Assembly: GCA_015501055.1 (NCBI GenBank)
Contig: JADNYV010000141.1
Coordinates: 33,065 to 97,064, forward strand
Source of the DNA: Mucidula mucida
Taxonomy: Eukaryota; Basidiomycota; Agaricomycetes; Agaricales; Physalacriaceae
Reading direction: 5' to 3'
Length of the DNA stretch: 64,000 bases
The notes under the pieces are model-generated. The model was not told where the DNA came from. It saw nothing but the letters and a program-made list of their open reading frames with translations, and made no database searches. Positions 53,778 through 64,000 of the stretch are shown here, piece by piece (the first letter of the stretch is position 1; each line of letters opens with the position of its first letter). A program made the position numbers and the translations under genes.

Positions 53778-55480
53778 CAAGAACAAAAACCTACCTACCC
53801 TTGGATTACCACTGTTAAAGCGCGAGTGGCCCTACCGCAAGTATAAATGTTGCTCACATCCCCTACTGTTGCCATCACACCCCTCCTGCAAAATGCTTTA
53901 CAAAGTCACAAGCGATGCTCTCCTCCTCGTACGATGCTCAGAGCTTCTATTTTGTGACAAAGCGCGCATCATACAAAAGTACCTCCCCAAAGTCGAGAGG
54001 CCCGCCACGCCATTGCCTGATCACGAACATCCCTTCTGCCATGCGTACAATGCCGATGTAGTGGTTGCCCTAGCGTGTATCGCCGACATCCGCTGGGAAA
54101 TGGGCAACACCGTCTTGGGGGACTCGAAACTCCCCCGCGCTATTCACTCACGCATTGGATCTATCGGTGCTCCCCTACTAGAATGGTGTCTGTGGGTCCT
54201 CAGGGACATATCCTTCACGGTCCCCAACTGCCTCAAACACAATACTAGGTGCATCAATGCGGCCACCGACGCGCTTGTGGGTCTCAGTTCATTTATCAGC
54301 AACCCGAGAGGTCTACAGCTCGTCCTGCGCCGCCATGAGATTGTGGACATTGTCGTGCGCGCCTGGGCATTGGCGGCTGGGCTCGCCTTTTGTCGCAATG
54401 CTGTCCTTCCTAATATCCTCCTCCTCGACAAGCTGCAAAGTGCACCTCAATTACACGACCTGGTTGTGGAGAGTCTGGCGCGGTACACGCCTGCTGTCCC
54501 GCTACAGATCCTCCGCCACGTTGCTGCATTCTCTCATCGGGACCTCGAGACACTGCCGGATCCCAGCTTGAGTAGGCTGCCTGTGGAGATCCACATCAGC
54601 TTTGTAACCTCCTGCCCACCGAAAGTGGTACTGTTTTCATCACGCACAAAGCCCCCAAATGGGTGAGCCGGGCGTTTGCGCGGGTGCTCATGATCCCGTT
54701 CAAGGCCTGGGAAGGCCCTGTGGATATGCTGATGAATCCCTTCAGAGTCATCTTGATGTTCTTTAAAAACTTCTTTGAGCTGGATCTGTCGTTTATGTCG
54801 ATGAAGGCGGCGCTCCGCTATAAACACTTACAGTCCCTTGTGCGGTGTCTTGTGGCAGAGGTATCAAAGGAGAAGCGGCTTGGGCAGGACCGTATGAGAA
54901 GCCTTAGCTGTGCACCAGTCCTCGAAGCGGTCATTTTGCAAGTGTATATTGGTGTTAGGAGGAGTGGTACTATTTCTCGCCTGACGTGCCGCGCAATGGA
55001 TAGTCTGGATTTGGGAATGGAAGAGAAGGAGCGGTTTTTCACCAATGATGAAGAATCTCTGGGTTCTTGGGCAGCGTGGGATGTGCTGAAGAACAATATT
55101 GCGAGAGCTAGGAAGGAATGGGCTGTTGATCCGAATGCCGTGCAGAGTGGTGGGCGTTGCATGAATCCGCAGGTAGGTCACAGCCAATGTTATACTGATA
55201 TCTAATTTATGCATCTTGTATTTAGTGCACTGCGCCTTATGCACGTCGCCTCAAGCGGTGCACAGATTGTCGGTTCTTGGTCGTGTGTTCTCGTGCATGT
55301 CAAAAGTACATGTGGACCACGCTTGATCATCGGTCGCGGTGTTTCAATTTTGTGAGTTGCTATTCGGCTGTTGGTACGAAACGACAAACGCCACGACAAT
55401 GAGAACTGTCGTTGTCAGCGGTTCAGATTGATTTAAATGATATTCCATGTTGTATTGCTTCTAGTACTGGACTTGACATT
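53778..55480. repeat. Direct duplication, copy 2
   Basis: Same-orientation copy of 45885-47600, beginning CAAGAACAAAAACCTACC and covering promoter and gene. Many substitutions and a few indels, so it is an old duplication. Confidence 0.8.
53893..55402 (+). pseudogene. MYND-finger gene, frameshifted second copy
   Basis: Starts MLYKVTSDALLLV and follows the first copy closely until about 54598. There 13 bases present in copy 1 (CAGCTCATGGTAC after ATCCACATC) are missing; the frame runs to a stop near 54666. Homology resumes in a new frame (MSRAFARVLMIPF) to the splice site after MNPQ. The second exon still encodes the MYND cysteines (RCTDC, VCSRAC, DHRSRC) and ends at 55402. The finger is preserved but cannot be reached in frame. 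Confidence 0.75.
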
Positions 55481-55519
55481 TACTATCGCTCTTTCTCTAT
55501 TCTCATACAGTGAATAATA

Positions 55520-56170
55520 TACATGCTAAAAGTAACTGGGGGAGCTGGCGCGCTACGAAAGCGTTCCTTCTTGTACATAATTGGTGTGTCCCGTCATTTC
55601 TGTGGCCAAGACAGCACTGGCAGTGTGCCACAGAACTCGAGGAACCTGGCGTTGAAAGCTTGCTCCATCTCAGCTGCGGCTACTGTCACTGAATGTGTCG
55701 TGGGATTCGAATGCAATTGAAGAACAAGGAGTGCTGGATACGACAACCTTGTGTATGGCTACCTTTAAAGCGTGTTTTGGGACTTGATGTTTTCTTCCTT
55801 CGCGGACTGTTGAATCTGAGTGGATACTAGTAAACTTTGCGAATACGCTCACACGCGCTGCACCTTTCGGCTGAGTGGCCTGTCCAGGTCCTGCTAGCGG
55901 TGTTTCTGAATGAACAATGGATGCGAGTCCCGCCAAGGAGAAACAATTAGGCAATGGAGAAGCAGAGCAAATGGTCTTGCGTCGCTTGGGTCAGATCATC
56001 TGTGGCGATATCATCGCCGCAGCGAGAAATCTAATGGGTGTAGCCTTCAAGGAAACAATCTTTCCGAGGTGTGCAGTCCTACAACCCATTAGGTTGGTAA
56101 TAGCCTAGTAGAAGTGTACCCTCGAGCAGCGTATCCCTCGTTCAACAGAACGTTATATGTGAGCGGTGCT
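55520..56170 (-). pseudogene. Relic of the extended-SDR reductase
   Basis: Minus-strand remains matching 39.7-40.35 kb: LASIVHSETPLAG (compare VASIIHTATPLAG), FAKFT, PKHALKVAIHKVVVSS (compare LKYALKAGIQKIVITSS). DNA runs are also shared, such as CAGCGTATCCCTCGTTCA near the 5' end and GTCAGATCATCTGTGGCGATATCAT. The dinucleotide-binding start and the active-site YxxxK are lost, and frames are broken. It lies tail-to-tail with the MYND pseudogene. Confidence 0.75.
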
Positions 56171-56417
56171 GGATACTTAACCTGCAGTAATCATTCAATC
56201 ACAATGCTTGTACTATGAAAGAGGGTAAACGTACAAACTAGAATCCAATGGTTACCCGATAGTCGTACTCAAGATTTCCGTTCAGCGAAAAGTGTGGCGC
56301 ATTTATGAATTGTTCATATTTTCATTGGAAAAAAGAAGGAAGCATCTATTGGATCACACGAAGGACAAGTTCTTGAGTACTATTACACAGTAACGATAAA
56401 AGAGAAAGGAGACACGT
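56171..56417. other. Intergenic
   Basis: Short spacer after the reductase relic. No gene was seen. Confidence 0.4.
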
Positions 56418-57125
56418 TTAGAATACAGACAAAGGGTTATACCTCCCGTTCACCGCGAACTATAAACCAATGAGCGACAAATCACAGAAACATTGAGGAT
56501 TTGCTTACATCGACAACCATAACCGTGAACATGAGCAGCACGATGACCCACATCAAGATGTTGAGATATGAAGGAGACGACTTGGGGAGCGGGTGGTTCT
56601 CTACGTCCAATTCCCAGCCTTTACGAAGGAACGGGCAATGCAATGGGTTGACAACGATTCCGTCACCGTCCCTGTTATAAGCGACGAAAACTAGTTCCGA
56701 GTTTCCCATAATCGTGCGCGGAATCTCGGGACTGTACAAGTCCAAGGAACCTATACAAGAATGAAGAATGCACTGGGACAAGAAGTGGAAAAGAAGACCT
56801 ACAGGGAAATCGGCGTCCGGCTCTTCGGGAGTTGGGCTGGGGGAGCGTTGTTTTCCTCAGTGGCAACGACTTGTGGAGCGTCCCTGGAGTTGGCGCTGTG
56901 GTTGTTCTCGATCGCGCCGGGACGAGGCGTCAGGCGACGTTGGAGAGGACTCGATCTGGTTCCTGCGTCCTCGTAGCGGGCAGCGCGCATGCGGGGGTGC
57001 TCGACAACGACGGGGCGGATCATTCCATGCGAAGCGGCGCGCGAAGGGGGCGCGGGTGGTGGCGTGGGGGTCACTTCCGAGGAGGAAGGGAGCAAGTATG
57101 TTGCACTGCGTTTGAGGACGGACAT
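56418..57125 (-). CDS. Small single-pass membrane protein, unrecognised
   Basis: Three exons: 57125-56803, 56731-56509 and 56459-56418; introns 56802-56732 and 56508-56460, both GT-AG; 195 residues. The N-terminal half (MSVLKRSATYLLPSSSE) is Pro/Ser/Arg-rich and disordered. A conserved-looking central block follows: IMGNSELVFVAYNRDGDGIV, then NPLHCPFLRKGWELD. One strong transmembrane segment (LNILMWVIVLLMFTVMVV) and a short tail FAVNGRYNPLSVF complete it. Splicing at the second AG (after GTACAG) is required to keep the frame. No named family comes to mind. It is divergent from the septin gene, with 381 bases between the two starts. Confidence 0.6.
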
Positions 57126-57506
57126 GGTGGTGGGCGGTGCATTCAGGTTAGTAGGCCACGAATATATATAGCGATGTTGGGTCTTTGTAAGAGGGACCAA
57201 GTGATAGACATTGTTTGTGGCGTAGCCTTTGTTATTGTGCCCAAGAAGCGATTGAGAAGGAGACGTCAAAGATAGAGCTCAAACAAAGTACCGATGAGAC
57301 GTTTAGCTTGAACAAGTCCATCTGGTCAAAGCGTCGATTGGCAGTCAAAGGCGTAAGAACGAGCTCGGCATCAATAGTGTGGCATGATGTTTGCGCAAGT
57401 TTGCCAGGAGCCAAAATTCCTTCTCGGACGTCGTGCAATCCTTCGTCGTCGTCGTCCACCACCTCGTTGTCGCCCTTGCCCCCGTTTCCACTTAATTCTT
57501 GCTGCC

Positions 57507-58750
57507 ATGGCTGAAGAAATCCGCGCCGAGTCCTACGTCGGCTTTGACTCTATTACGCAGCAAATTGAGCACAAGCTGCTCAAGCGAGGATTCCAGTTCA
57601 ATGTCATTGCCGTCGGTGCGTGTCTTTTTCACGTCGGCTTTTCTGTGTCGCTGACACGCTGTATTTGCAGGCCAAACCGGACTTGGAAAGTCCACGCTCA
57701 TCAACACGATTTTCGCTTCCCACTTGATAGACTCGAAGGGTCGCTTTGCTGCAGACGAGCCCGTAAGGCAGACAACGGAAATACAGGCAGTTTCTCATGG
57801 TGCGTCGCCCGCGTTAGCTCCACGTTGGCCCCGTCGCTGACGGCATTTTACGTAGTCATCGTCGAGAACGGTGTCAAGCTCAGGCTCAACATTGTCGACA
57901 CGCCTGGCTACGGCGACCAGATCAACAACGAGAACTGGTCAGTGTATTGCTGGTCTTGCGTCGCCCAAGGCTAACTCCTTTGCAGCTGGGACCCTATCAT
58001 CAAGTATATCAAGGACCAACATAGTGCCTACCTCCGCAAAGAGCTCACTGCCATGCGCGACCGCTACATCCAGGACACGCGCATCCACTGCTGTCTTTAC
58101 TTCATCAACCCCACTGGTCACGGGCTCCGACCCATTGACGTTATTGTCATGAAGAAGCTCAGCGAGGTCGTCAACGTGGTCCCTGTCATTGCCAAGGCCG
58201 ATACTCTTACTATCGAGGAGCGCGACGCCTTCAAGATCAAGGTGGTCTTGTGTCTTCCGCGAAAACCCTTTTTGACGCGCCGTTCAGATTCGGGAAGAGC
58301 TCGTATACCACAGCATCCGTTTGTACCCCTTTGATACCGATGAGGATGACGAGGAGGAGATCCAGCTCAACGAGTCTATCAGGGTAAGCTGTTCGCTATC
58401 GATATTACTTGTGCTAACGACGCGCAGGACATCATTCCCTTCGCCGTTGTCGGCTCAGAGAGCAACGTGATCATCGACGGCAAATCTGTTCGCGGCCGCA
58501 AGAACCGATGGGGTGTCGTCAACGTCGAAGATCCCAATCACTGCGAGTTTGTCGACTTGCGTAACTTCTTGACGAGGTTAGTTTGTGTCTTCCGTGTTTG
58601 CCTTGCTTTACTTATTCGCGTTTTAGAACACACTTGCAAGACCTCATCGAGACGACCGCGCAAATCCACTACGAGGCGTTCCGTTCAAAACAGCTGTTGG
58701 CACTCAAGGACGGTGTCACCCAGCGCCCCGCCCCACCAGCGGATCGTTGA
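57507..58750 (+). CDS. CDC10: Septin, Cdc10 class
   Basis: Septins are GTP-binding proteins that polymerise into filaments at septa, bud necks and hyphal tips. Start 57507: MAEEIRAESYVGFDSITQQI, then the polybasic-side helix HKLLKRGFQFNVIAVG. The P-loop GQTGLGKST is completed across intron 1. Switch region and G3 in LNIVDTPGYGDQINNE, G4 in PVIAKADTLT. Septin unique element toward the end (KNRWGVVNVEDPNHCEFVDLR). About six introns, all GT-AG. The protein ends PAPPADR just after the G domain, without a C-terminal coiled coil; that absence plus the N-terminal sequence places it in the Cdc10/Spn2 class. Sequence intact throughout. Confidence 0.92.
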
Positions 58751-59374
58751 TTGCGGTCCAGGTGTTTGATACCCTTCGAGTACTCTTTTTACTATTCTGG
58801 ACGGAGGCTTGAACATGAACACTCTTTTGACACGTTGTGGATACTCATTCATCTTTTCTCCTGCTTTTGGGGTCTTGTTCATTTAGCTTTTTTTGCACTT
58901 CTTTTTGTCTTACCGCCGCTTGACCAGTATATAATGCAAGGTATACCCTTCGATTGTTGCGTGTGTTTCCCGCTCTGGTGTGGATGCAGTTACGTGTAGG
59001 TTGCTGGCTTCACTATGGCCTGTATAGCTTTCATACCAGGATGTTTGAGTTCACCCTGCTCCTTGTGGCATGCCTCGAATTAAATCTGAAGTAGGTAGCT
59101 ACCAAGGCGTCAGACTTGCTCAGTGAGGACGGCTTCGCATCCACGTTTCCGGGTGTGGAGAACCACGACTCAAAGTAATACACCTTTCGAATCACATTAA
59201 GAATCTAGTACCCAATGTACCGTTGCCGGAGACGTTCATGGTCTATTTTCGGCGAAATTACCTGGGCCTGCCGTCCGGACCCTAGGTAATGCGCATGGTC
59301 CCGCCCCAGCGCGACTTTATCCCCAATGATCGTAAGTGGCGGTTACGAGTTAGGTACGGCCCATTGTACATCGC
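58751..59374. other. Septin 3' flank / intergenic
   Basis: T-rich 3' untranslated-like sequence followed by unassigned DNA. No gene is recognised. Confidence 0.4.
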
Positions 59375-60310
59375 GCTTTGGTGGGCATGAGTGGTCACGC
59401 CTGATGCTCAATAAGTTGTGTGTACACTAAATGACTGGTCTACCTACTCTGTGGGGGATGGCAATGAGGGTACAATCTGTTAGGGTATCACACCTTTTGA
59501 AGGCTGCTTGACTGTTTGTCTGTCAAGGCTCAATGTACCCTCGCGTTTTGGTGGGCATGGGCTGTCACGCCTCATACACGAAAGAGCTGTGTGTACGCTG
59601 AGTACGTGGTCTTACTACTCTGTGGGAGAGGGCAATAAGAGTCAAGTTCTTATACAAACTTGTAAGGGTGCTGCACCCTGCTGGTCAACTTGCTCGTTGA
59701 CTGGTCAATGTACATTCGCACTTTGGTGGTCATGGGCTTTCACGCTTCATGCCCTAACTTGCAAAGTGGAGGCTGAAAGAGTGCTCTACCTATATGTGGG
59801 AGAGGGCAATGTGGGACAAGTGTTGCACGGTTTGTTGAAGACGGTTGAAGTGAGTGTACTTTTGTGCTACACTTTCTTGAAGACATTAACTGCGAGTCCG
59901 TGTACGCTTCAAATGGGTGAAGGCTTGTCCTACACCCGTTGAAGGCTGGTCAAGCTTGTTGACTTTCGCACTTTGGTGGGTATGGGCTGTCACGCCTCAT
60001 ACACCAAAGAGCTGTGTGTACGCTGAGTACGTGGTCTTACTACTCTGTGGGAGAGTGCAACAAGAGCTGAGTTCTTACACGAACTTGTAAGGATGTTGTA
60101 CCCTTGGTACTAGGCAGTTGCTAACACAAGTCCACGAACTTGGAGGGTGCTGGTAACACAACTCAACAAACCTGTAGAGTGCTATACCCTTGGTACTAGG
60201 CAGTTGTAAACACAAGTTGGCGAGCTTTAAGGGTGCTATACTCTTTGTAGGGTGCTGGTAACACACATTGACGAACTTAAAGGGTGTTGTACAAGAGGGT
60301 AACATAAGTC
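59375..60310. repeat. Irregular tandem repeat array
   Basis: Four copies of a core GGTGGGCATGGGCTGTCACG start at 59380, 59550, 59725 and 59975 (spacing 170, 175 and 250), each followed by GTGTACGCTGAGTACGTGG- or CTGTGGGAGAGGGCAA-like text in most copies. Further on, TACCCTTGGTACTAGGCAGT occurs at 60101 and 60185, and variants of GGGTGCTG and ACACAAGT recur. No protein is likely. It resembles the interior of a degenerate non-autonomous element or a minisatellite. Confidence 0.7.
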
Positions 60311-60739
60311 AACACAGACTGGAATGAAGGCTGATCGGCTACAAGTTCATCAAGCGCGTTTGCAGGCACGGGTGGTAACACATCACACTCCCTTCCTCTT
60401 ACCATGTCTCAACCTGAAAACATCACATCCTGTGAACTGCGTAGGGTAAAAGATGATTGTGGACTAGAGACGTAGGAATTGCACGGCCAAGCATTGCCAT
60501 GGACTCATATAGCACCTCTATGGATCTTTTAATGTTGGCAGCACCTATCCGCTCTGGGCGGAGTAAGGTTGTGGAGCGCCAGTGGCAGGAATGCACGGCT
60601 ACTCAGTAAGTAGTTATGCACTTCGAATCATAGACCTTCTACTCAAATGAGTAGGCCGATAGAGCTATTGAAAGGAGAACCTCCTATTAATGATGGCACT
60701 TAGTTTAGGCGTGGCTTAGGCTGTGCGCCTCTTTGCAGC
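60311..60739. other. Intergenic
   Basis: No gene or repeat recognised. Confidence 0.35.
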
Positions 60740-62235
60740 TTGTCAAATTGTCTTAGACCATGAACGAAAGTCAAATACATCTAAATTTGTCTGTTTTTCA
60801 CCAAATACTGTGTGCTGCAACCTGCCAGCGACCTTCATGTCAAAACATCAGCGCGAAAAAGACAAAGGCGAGTCCGCCTTCAGTCACAATCGGAATCCTA
60901 ATGGCAAGAATCAATGGGGCGCAACATGTATGTGATTTGCTACTTTTTCATACTCCAAATCTCATTCCAGCCTAGCTCCGCTTGATGCAGAAATGGCAAT
61001 GGCTCTCTGCAAGCTTAATACCTAGAACTTGAGCGATGCAAATCAATGGCTTCAGCAGCTACACAAAAAAGGCTTCAATTTAAGGCAAGTGCTTTTGTTT
61101 CAAATGTGCTTCTGTACTCATTCTGTACTCTATCAGGTGTACTAAACTGTTTGCTTACAAAAAGCAACTTGGCCTTACTGGTGCACAGAACACAACTATA
61201 ACTGTACAGGAGCAAACACAGGCTGTGCTAAATGAGCTTGAGAGGGATCCCAATGATCTATTGGGTCCTCAATATGTCTGGGAGGGTTATTGAAGCACTG
61301 ATAGGCTTTATTCTAGTAACACCGTTACTCAGGTTATGCAGGATTTTCACCCAGAACCATTTGCTCGTCGCGCTCCGGGACATAAAGTTGTTCATTGCAC
61401 ACCACTTATTGTTCTTGGTCCAGACGAGGAATGGTCTATGGATGGATTTGACAAACTAGCCAGAGCTGGATTCCCAATCTACGGCATTTATGACAAGTTT
61501 GCTGGAATATTTCTGCACTATCGAGTTCTTCCGTCTAATCGTTATGTGGCTGTCATTGGCATTGTATTTCTGGAGTGCATTAAAAAGCTTAGAAGTACAC
61601 ATAGATTCTCTTTGCTTTGTTCTTTGACTGATACTATTCAGAAATCTACTTTTAGGGCACAATATATCATGACTCTGAGATTTGAGACTCCATGTCAATT
61701 CACAGTGTCCTTTGGTCAGTCCGTATCTTTCAGTATATCTAATAATCACTAATTTGACAATGTATAGTGACATGTTTGCTCAGGACCTTCTACAATCTGT
61801 GGTTCCACAGTAGAAGGAGGTTTAGTTATTTCACAATATAACAGTTGAGAGAGGCTGGCGCCCAGTCTTCGAGAAATGGGGTATCAACATACTTATTATG
61901 CATAATGCTGGTCTTTTTGGAGGTGCCTATGAACCTGCTAACAAACTTCATGAGTATGTACTACTGCTCGTCATTCTTGATCTTGCTAACAGTGATATCT
62001 CAAGGAATTTGAGGAAATGGATTTGGTTTCCAACAATTCAAGCATCTCTCAATAAATTCATCTACAAAAAAAATTCCTGTTGTGTTTACCATCAGGGTGA
62101 CAAAAGGCTGTCAAGCGGTGGAAGAGCTGTTGACTTTTATACCAACCCAGGGAAATACAAGGCTGAACATTGTGGTATTCAGGTAGACGTTGCACTGATT
62201 GATTATATTCTCACAGAGCAAATGGCTTAGAACGG
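60740..62235 (+). mobile_element. Decayed DDE integrase-like element
   Basis: Plus-strand pieces in several frames: ERDPNDLLGPQYVWEGY (about 61240-61285), then MQDFHPEPFARRAPGHKVVH and GPDEEWSMDGFDKLARAG. The next pieces are FPIYGIYDKFAGIFLHYRVL (about 61420-61530) and a C-terminal part, GGAYEPANKLHEYV...RKWIWFPTIQASLNKFI (about 61918-62060), ending near 62230. The first WxxDG and the following YDKFAG resemble the integrase-core proteins common in basidiomycetes, with a first Asp in DG and further acidic residues later. Stops and frame changes interrupt it everywhere. The superfamily is not settled. Confidence 0.55.
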
Positions 62236-62979
62236 ACATTTGATGAAGTATGTTGATGACAACTTTGATGAATTGGCAAAAGAGGTGTATGAAGGGTGTG
62301 ATGATTGCCCTAAGATTACAGTAGAGAATGTGTGAAAGGTTTTTGAGGTGATGATTCAGAGATTGACATGAAGCACACAGTTAGGTTGTTCTCTACTGAA
62401 CAATGCCATAGAATGCGGAGGTGCTGCAACTTGAAAACGGACATCATATCTATCCTCCCATAATACAAATGAGGGGGATCTGTTTAATAGTCAGGTAAAT
62501 TAGTAGCTAAGCAAAACAGTAAGCACAAGTTGTGACTTACAACAAGTTTTCTATGTGCGCGCTTACTCACAAAGTGTTTATCGTAGTTACGGGCTTACAA
62601 GCATATAGCATAGGGGGACATAGACATAGGCATAGACATAGAGGCATATATATAGTAGCATACTCAGGCAGCAGCACATAGTACACATATAGTAGGACAA
62701 AAGAGGGAATCACAAGCATGATGTGCATTGAAAGCTGTCATCCCAACCCTTCTTCACTGAAGGACAAGTCTTCAGTGGTAGTATGAACACATTCCCCATG
62801 AATTGCAACGCGGTTAGAGACCTTGCAGCCTGTAAATTGTGTTCAATGAGTGGGACTAGAAAGTTTAATAGACAATACAAATATTGCATATCAATAATAA
62901 GTCTATCTCCCCCGGTCAACTTAAGCGAGAAGTGTGAGGCGGCCTCAAGAAAATTGGAAGAGCAGGCCATGATGTCGTG
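62236..62979. other. Repeat-derived non-coding DNA
   Basis: Includes a short simple stretch of GCATAGACATAG-type units around 62610-62660. A minus-strand frame (62710-63156) overlaps the gypsy fragment antisense and was not taken as a gene. Confidence 0.35.
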
Positions 62980-63435
62980 CTCTAACTTGAATGCCAGCTG
63001 ACAGAAGTACATATCTGAGTATTTGATATCCGCACTCCCGAGAAGGGCTAGGAATGTTTCTGGAACATTAGATACACTGGAGGATGAATTACTTAATAAA
63101 ATCAAACAAAGAAAAGGAAACAAGGACAGATACATATAAAAAGCATTGGAAAACAAAGAAGAAGGATGGGAAGAGAAGGAAAATGGACTTATTATATAAA
63201 AAGATCGTATTTACATACCGAAGGACAAGGAATTGCGGGGAAAAGTTATTGGAATGCATCATGATGCACAGCTTGCAGGGCATCCCGGACAATACAAGAC
63301 CCTCGAGCTGATCACACACACCTATTGGTGGCCCAGAATTAGCCAAGACGTCCGTGAATACGTAGAAGGGTGTGAAAAATGCCAGGTAACAAAGTCACAT
63401 CGCACAAAGCCGGCTGCACCCCTTCATCCTATAGA
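62980..63435 (+). mobile_element. Gypsy-type retrotransposon integrase fragment
   Basis: In one plus frame: LEDELLNKIKQRKGNKDRYI, stop, ALENKEEGWEEKENGLII, stop, KDRIYIPKDKELRGKVIG. The HHCC zinc-binding domain of Ty3/gypsy integrase follows (MHHDAQLAGHPGQY...YWWPRI...CEKCQ). The reading breaks off at LHPID because an LTR begins at 63436. Two stops lie in frame. Only the beginning of integrase is present; catalytic core and everything downstream are absent. Confidence 0.75.
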
Positions 63436-63961
63436 TGTTAGCGACTGACTATAGCTACAAGACTAAACCAGGTACCACAGAGAGACTCAGGGAAAGAAAG
63501 TGTTTGTGTTTGTAGAACTAGGCTAGGCCAGGTGTATAAACGAGATTGGAACTAAAGTACAGTGATACTATGCTACTGCTTATATACTAATAAGACTGTG
63601 TTTGGGACTCCTTGTCCATACATGTTTCCGCTAGGCATAACTCCATGCCCTTGACCCAGTGTTGTATGCTACTAGTCCGTGAAACCAATAAATATGAGTG
63701 GTAACTGCATGTAAGTAATAATACTGAAACAACCATATGTGCTATGAGTGTCGGTGGTGTGTATACAATAGGAATTCTATGAGGCATCAGCATGTATGAT
63801 GTCATCCATGTGTTTGGCATGTGTCCGACATGAGTACAGCTTCGGTAATGAAAAGGAGTGTGATCAGTGACGAAACAGATAATGAAACAGTCCGTTGATA
63901 AGACAAGCCCGGATAAAATATGATAGGATGTGAAAATGTGAAAATATGGCAGTTCATAACA
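63436..63961 (-). mobile_element. 3' LTR of a gypsy-type element (minus orientation)
   Basis: Inverted copy of the LTR at 48520-49050, from TAACA at 63440-63436 to TGTTATGAA at 63961-63953; 526 bp. It interrupts the integrase fragment to its left. Because the polypurine tract lies on its right, the body of this element should lie beyond 64000 on the minus strand. Confidence 0.8.
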
Positions 63962-63980
63962 TTACCCCCTCCTTAAGGTG
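63962..63980 (-). other. Polypurine tract of the gypsy element
   Basis: Read on the minus strand: CCTTAAGGAGGGGGTAA directly followed by the LTR start TGTTATG. This is the plus-strand primer position for reverse transcription and identifies the LTR as the 3' one. Confidence 0.65.
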
Positions 63981-64000
63981 CAAGTTCCATTCTGGGCCAA

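Noticed and set aside
62710..63156. 148-codon minus-strand frame
   Set aside because: Runs antisense through the gypsy integrase fragment; no motif of its own.

Overview
The window is nuclear DNA of a filamentous basidiomycete, most likely an Agaricomycete. Genes carry many short introns (about 35-70 nt, GT-AG). There is a large local family of F-box/leucine-rich-like proteins of the kind expanded in mushroom-forming fungi. Housekeeping genes are typical of fungi: a Doa1/Ufd3 ubiquitin adaptor, a CwfJ-type splicing factor and a Cdc10-class septin. No tRNA, rRNA, CRISPR array or bacterial operon was seen.

Layout. 0.4-3.6 kb: Doa1/PLAA homologue. 3.9-7.4 kb: two decayed members of the F-box family. 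8.4-11.5 kb: Zn2Cys6 transcription factor with a 6-nt micro-exon inside the zinc cluster. 12.1-13.5 kb: unrecognised protein with LRR-like flavour. 15.0-16.5 kb: zinc-type alcohol dehydrogenase. 16.4-32.2 kb: a giant inverted repeat, arms about 6.1-6.3 kb, loop about 3.4 kb. Each arm holds two F-box genes and one dead HIT-zinc-finger gene, and the outer edge of the palindrome is the 3' tip of the alcohol dehydrogenase. The loop holds the CwfJ gene. 32.6-36.7 kb: a PLP aminotransferase and a nitrilase on the same strand. 39.1-40.5 kb: an NAD(P)-dependent reductase of the dihydroflavonol/cinnamoyl-CoA reductase type. 41.1-45.2 kb: a third alcohol-dehydrogenase-tail relic plus two more F-box genes, divergently arranged. 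46.0-47.5 kb: a MYND-finger protein. 48.2-53 kb: mobile-element cluster (F-box gene broken by a solo LTR, hAT transposase, TIR element with internal minisatellite). 53.8-56.2 kb: decayed second copy of the MYND gene followed by a decayed copy of the reductase. 56.4-58.8 kb: small membrane protein and septin, divergent. 59.4-60.3 kb: tandem repeats. 60.7-64 kb: decayed DDE integrase-like element, gypsy integrase fragment and the 3' LTR of a further gypsy element running out of the window.

The most striking theme is the F-box family. Six full-length or nearly full-length paralogues (FB3-FB8) share a conserved promoter block and a C-terminal tail ending in A-T/S-L/E-W, and three of them share a short 5' exon spliced at the same site. 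Two are kept as mirror images in the palindrome. A 124-bp identical tract shared by two non-allelic members in one arm looks like gene conversion. ADH tails repeatedly found next to F-box genes show that the duplicating unit was larger than the gene. This is inference from one haplotype read by eye; an assembly check and a family-wide alignment would be decisive.
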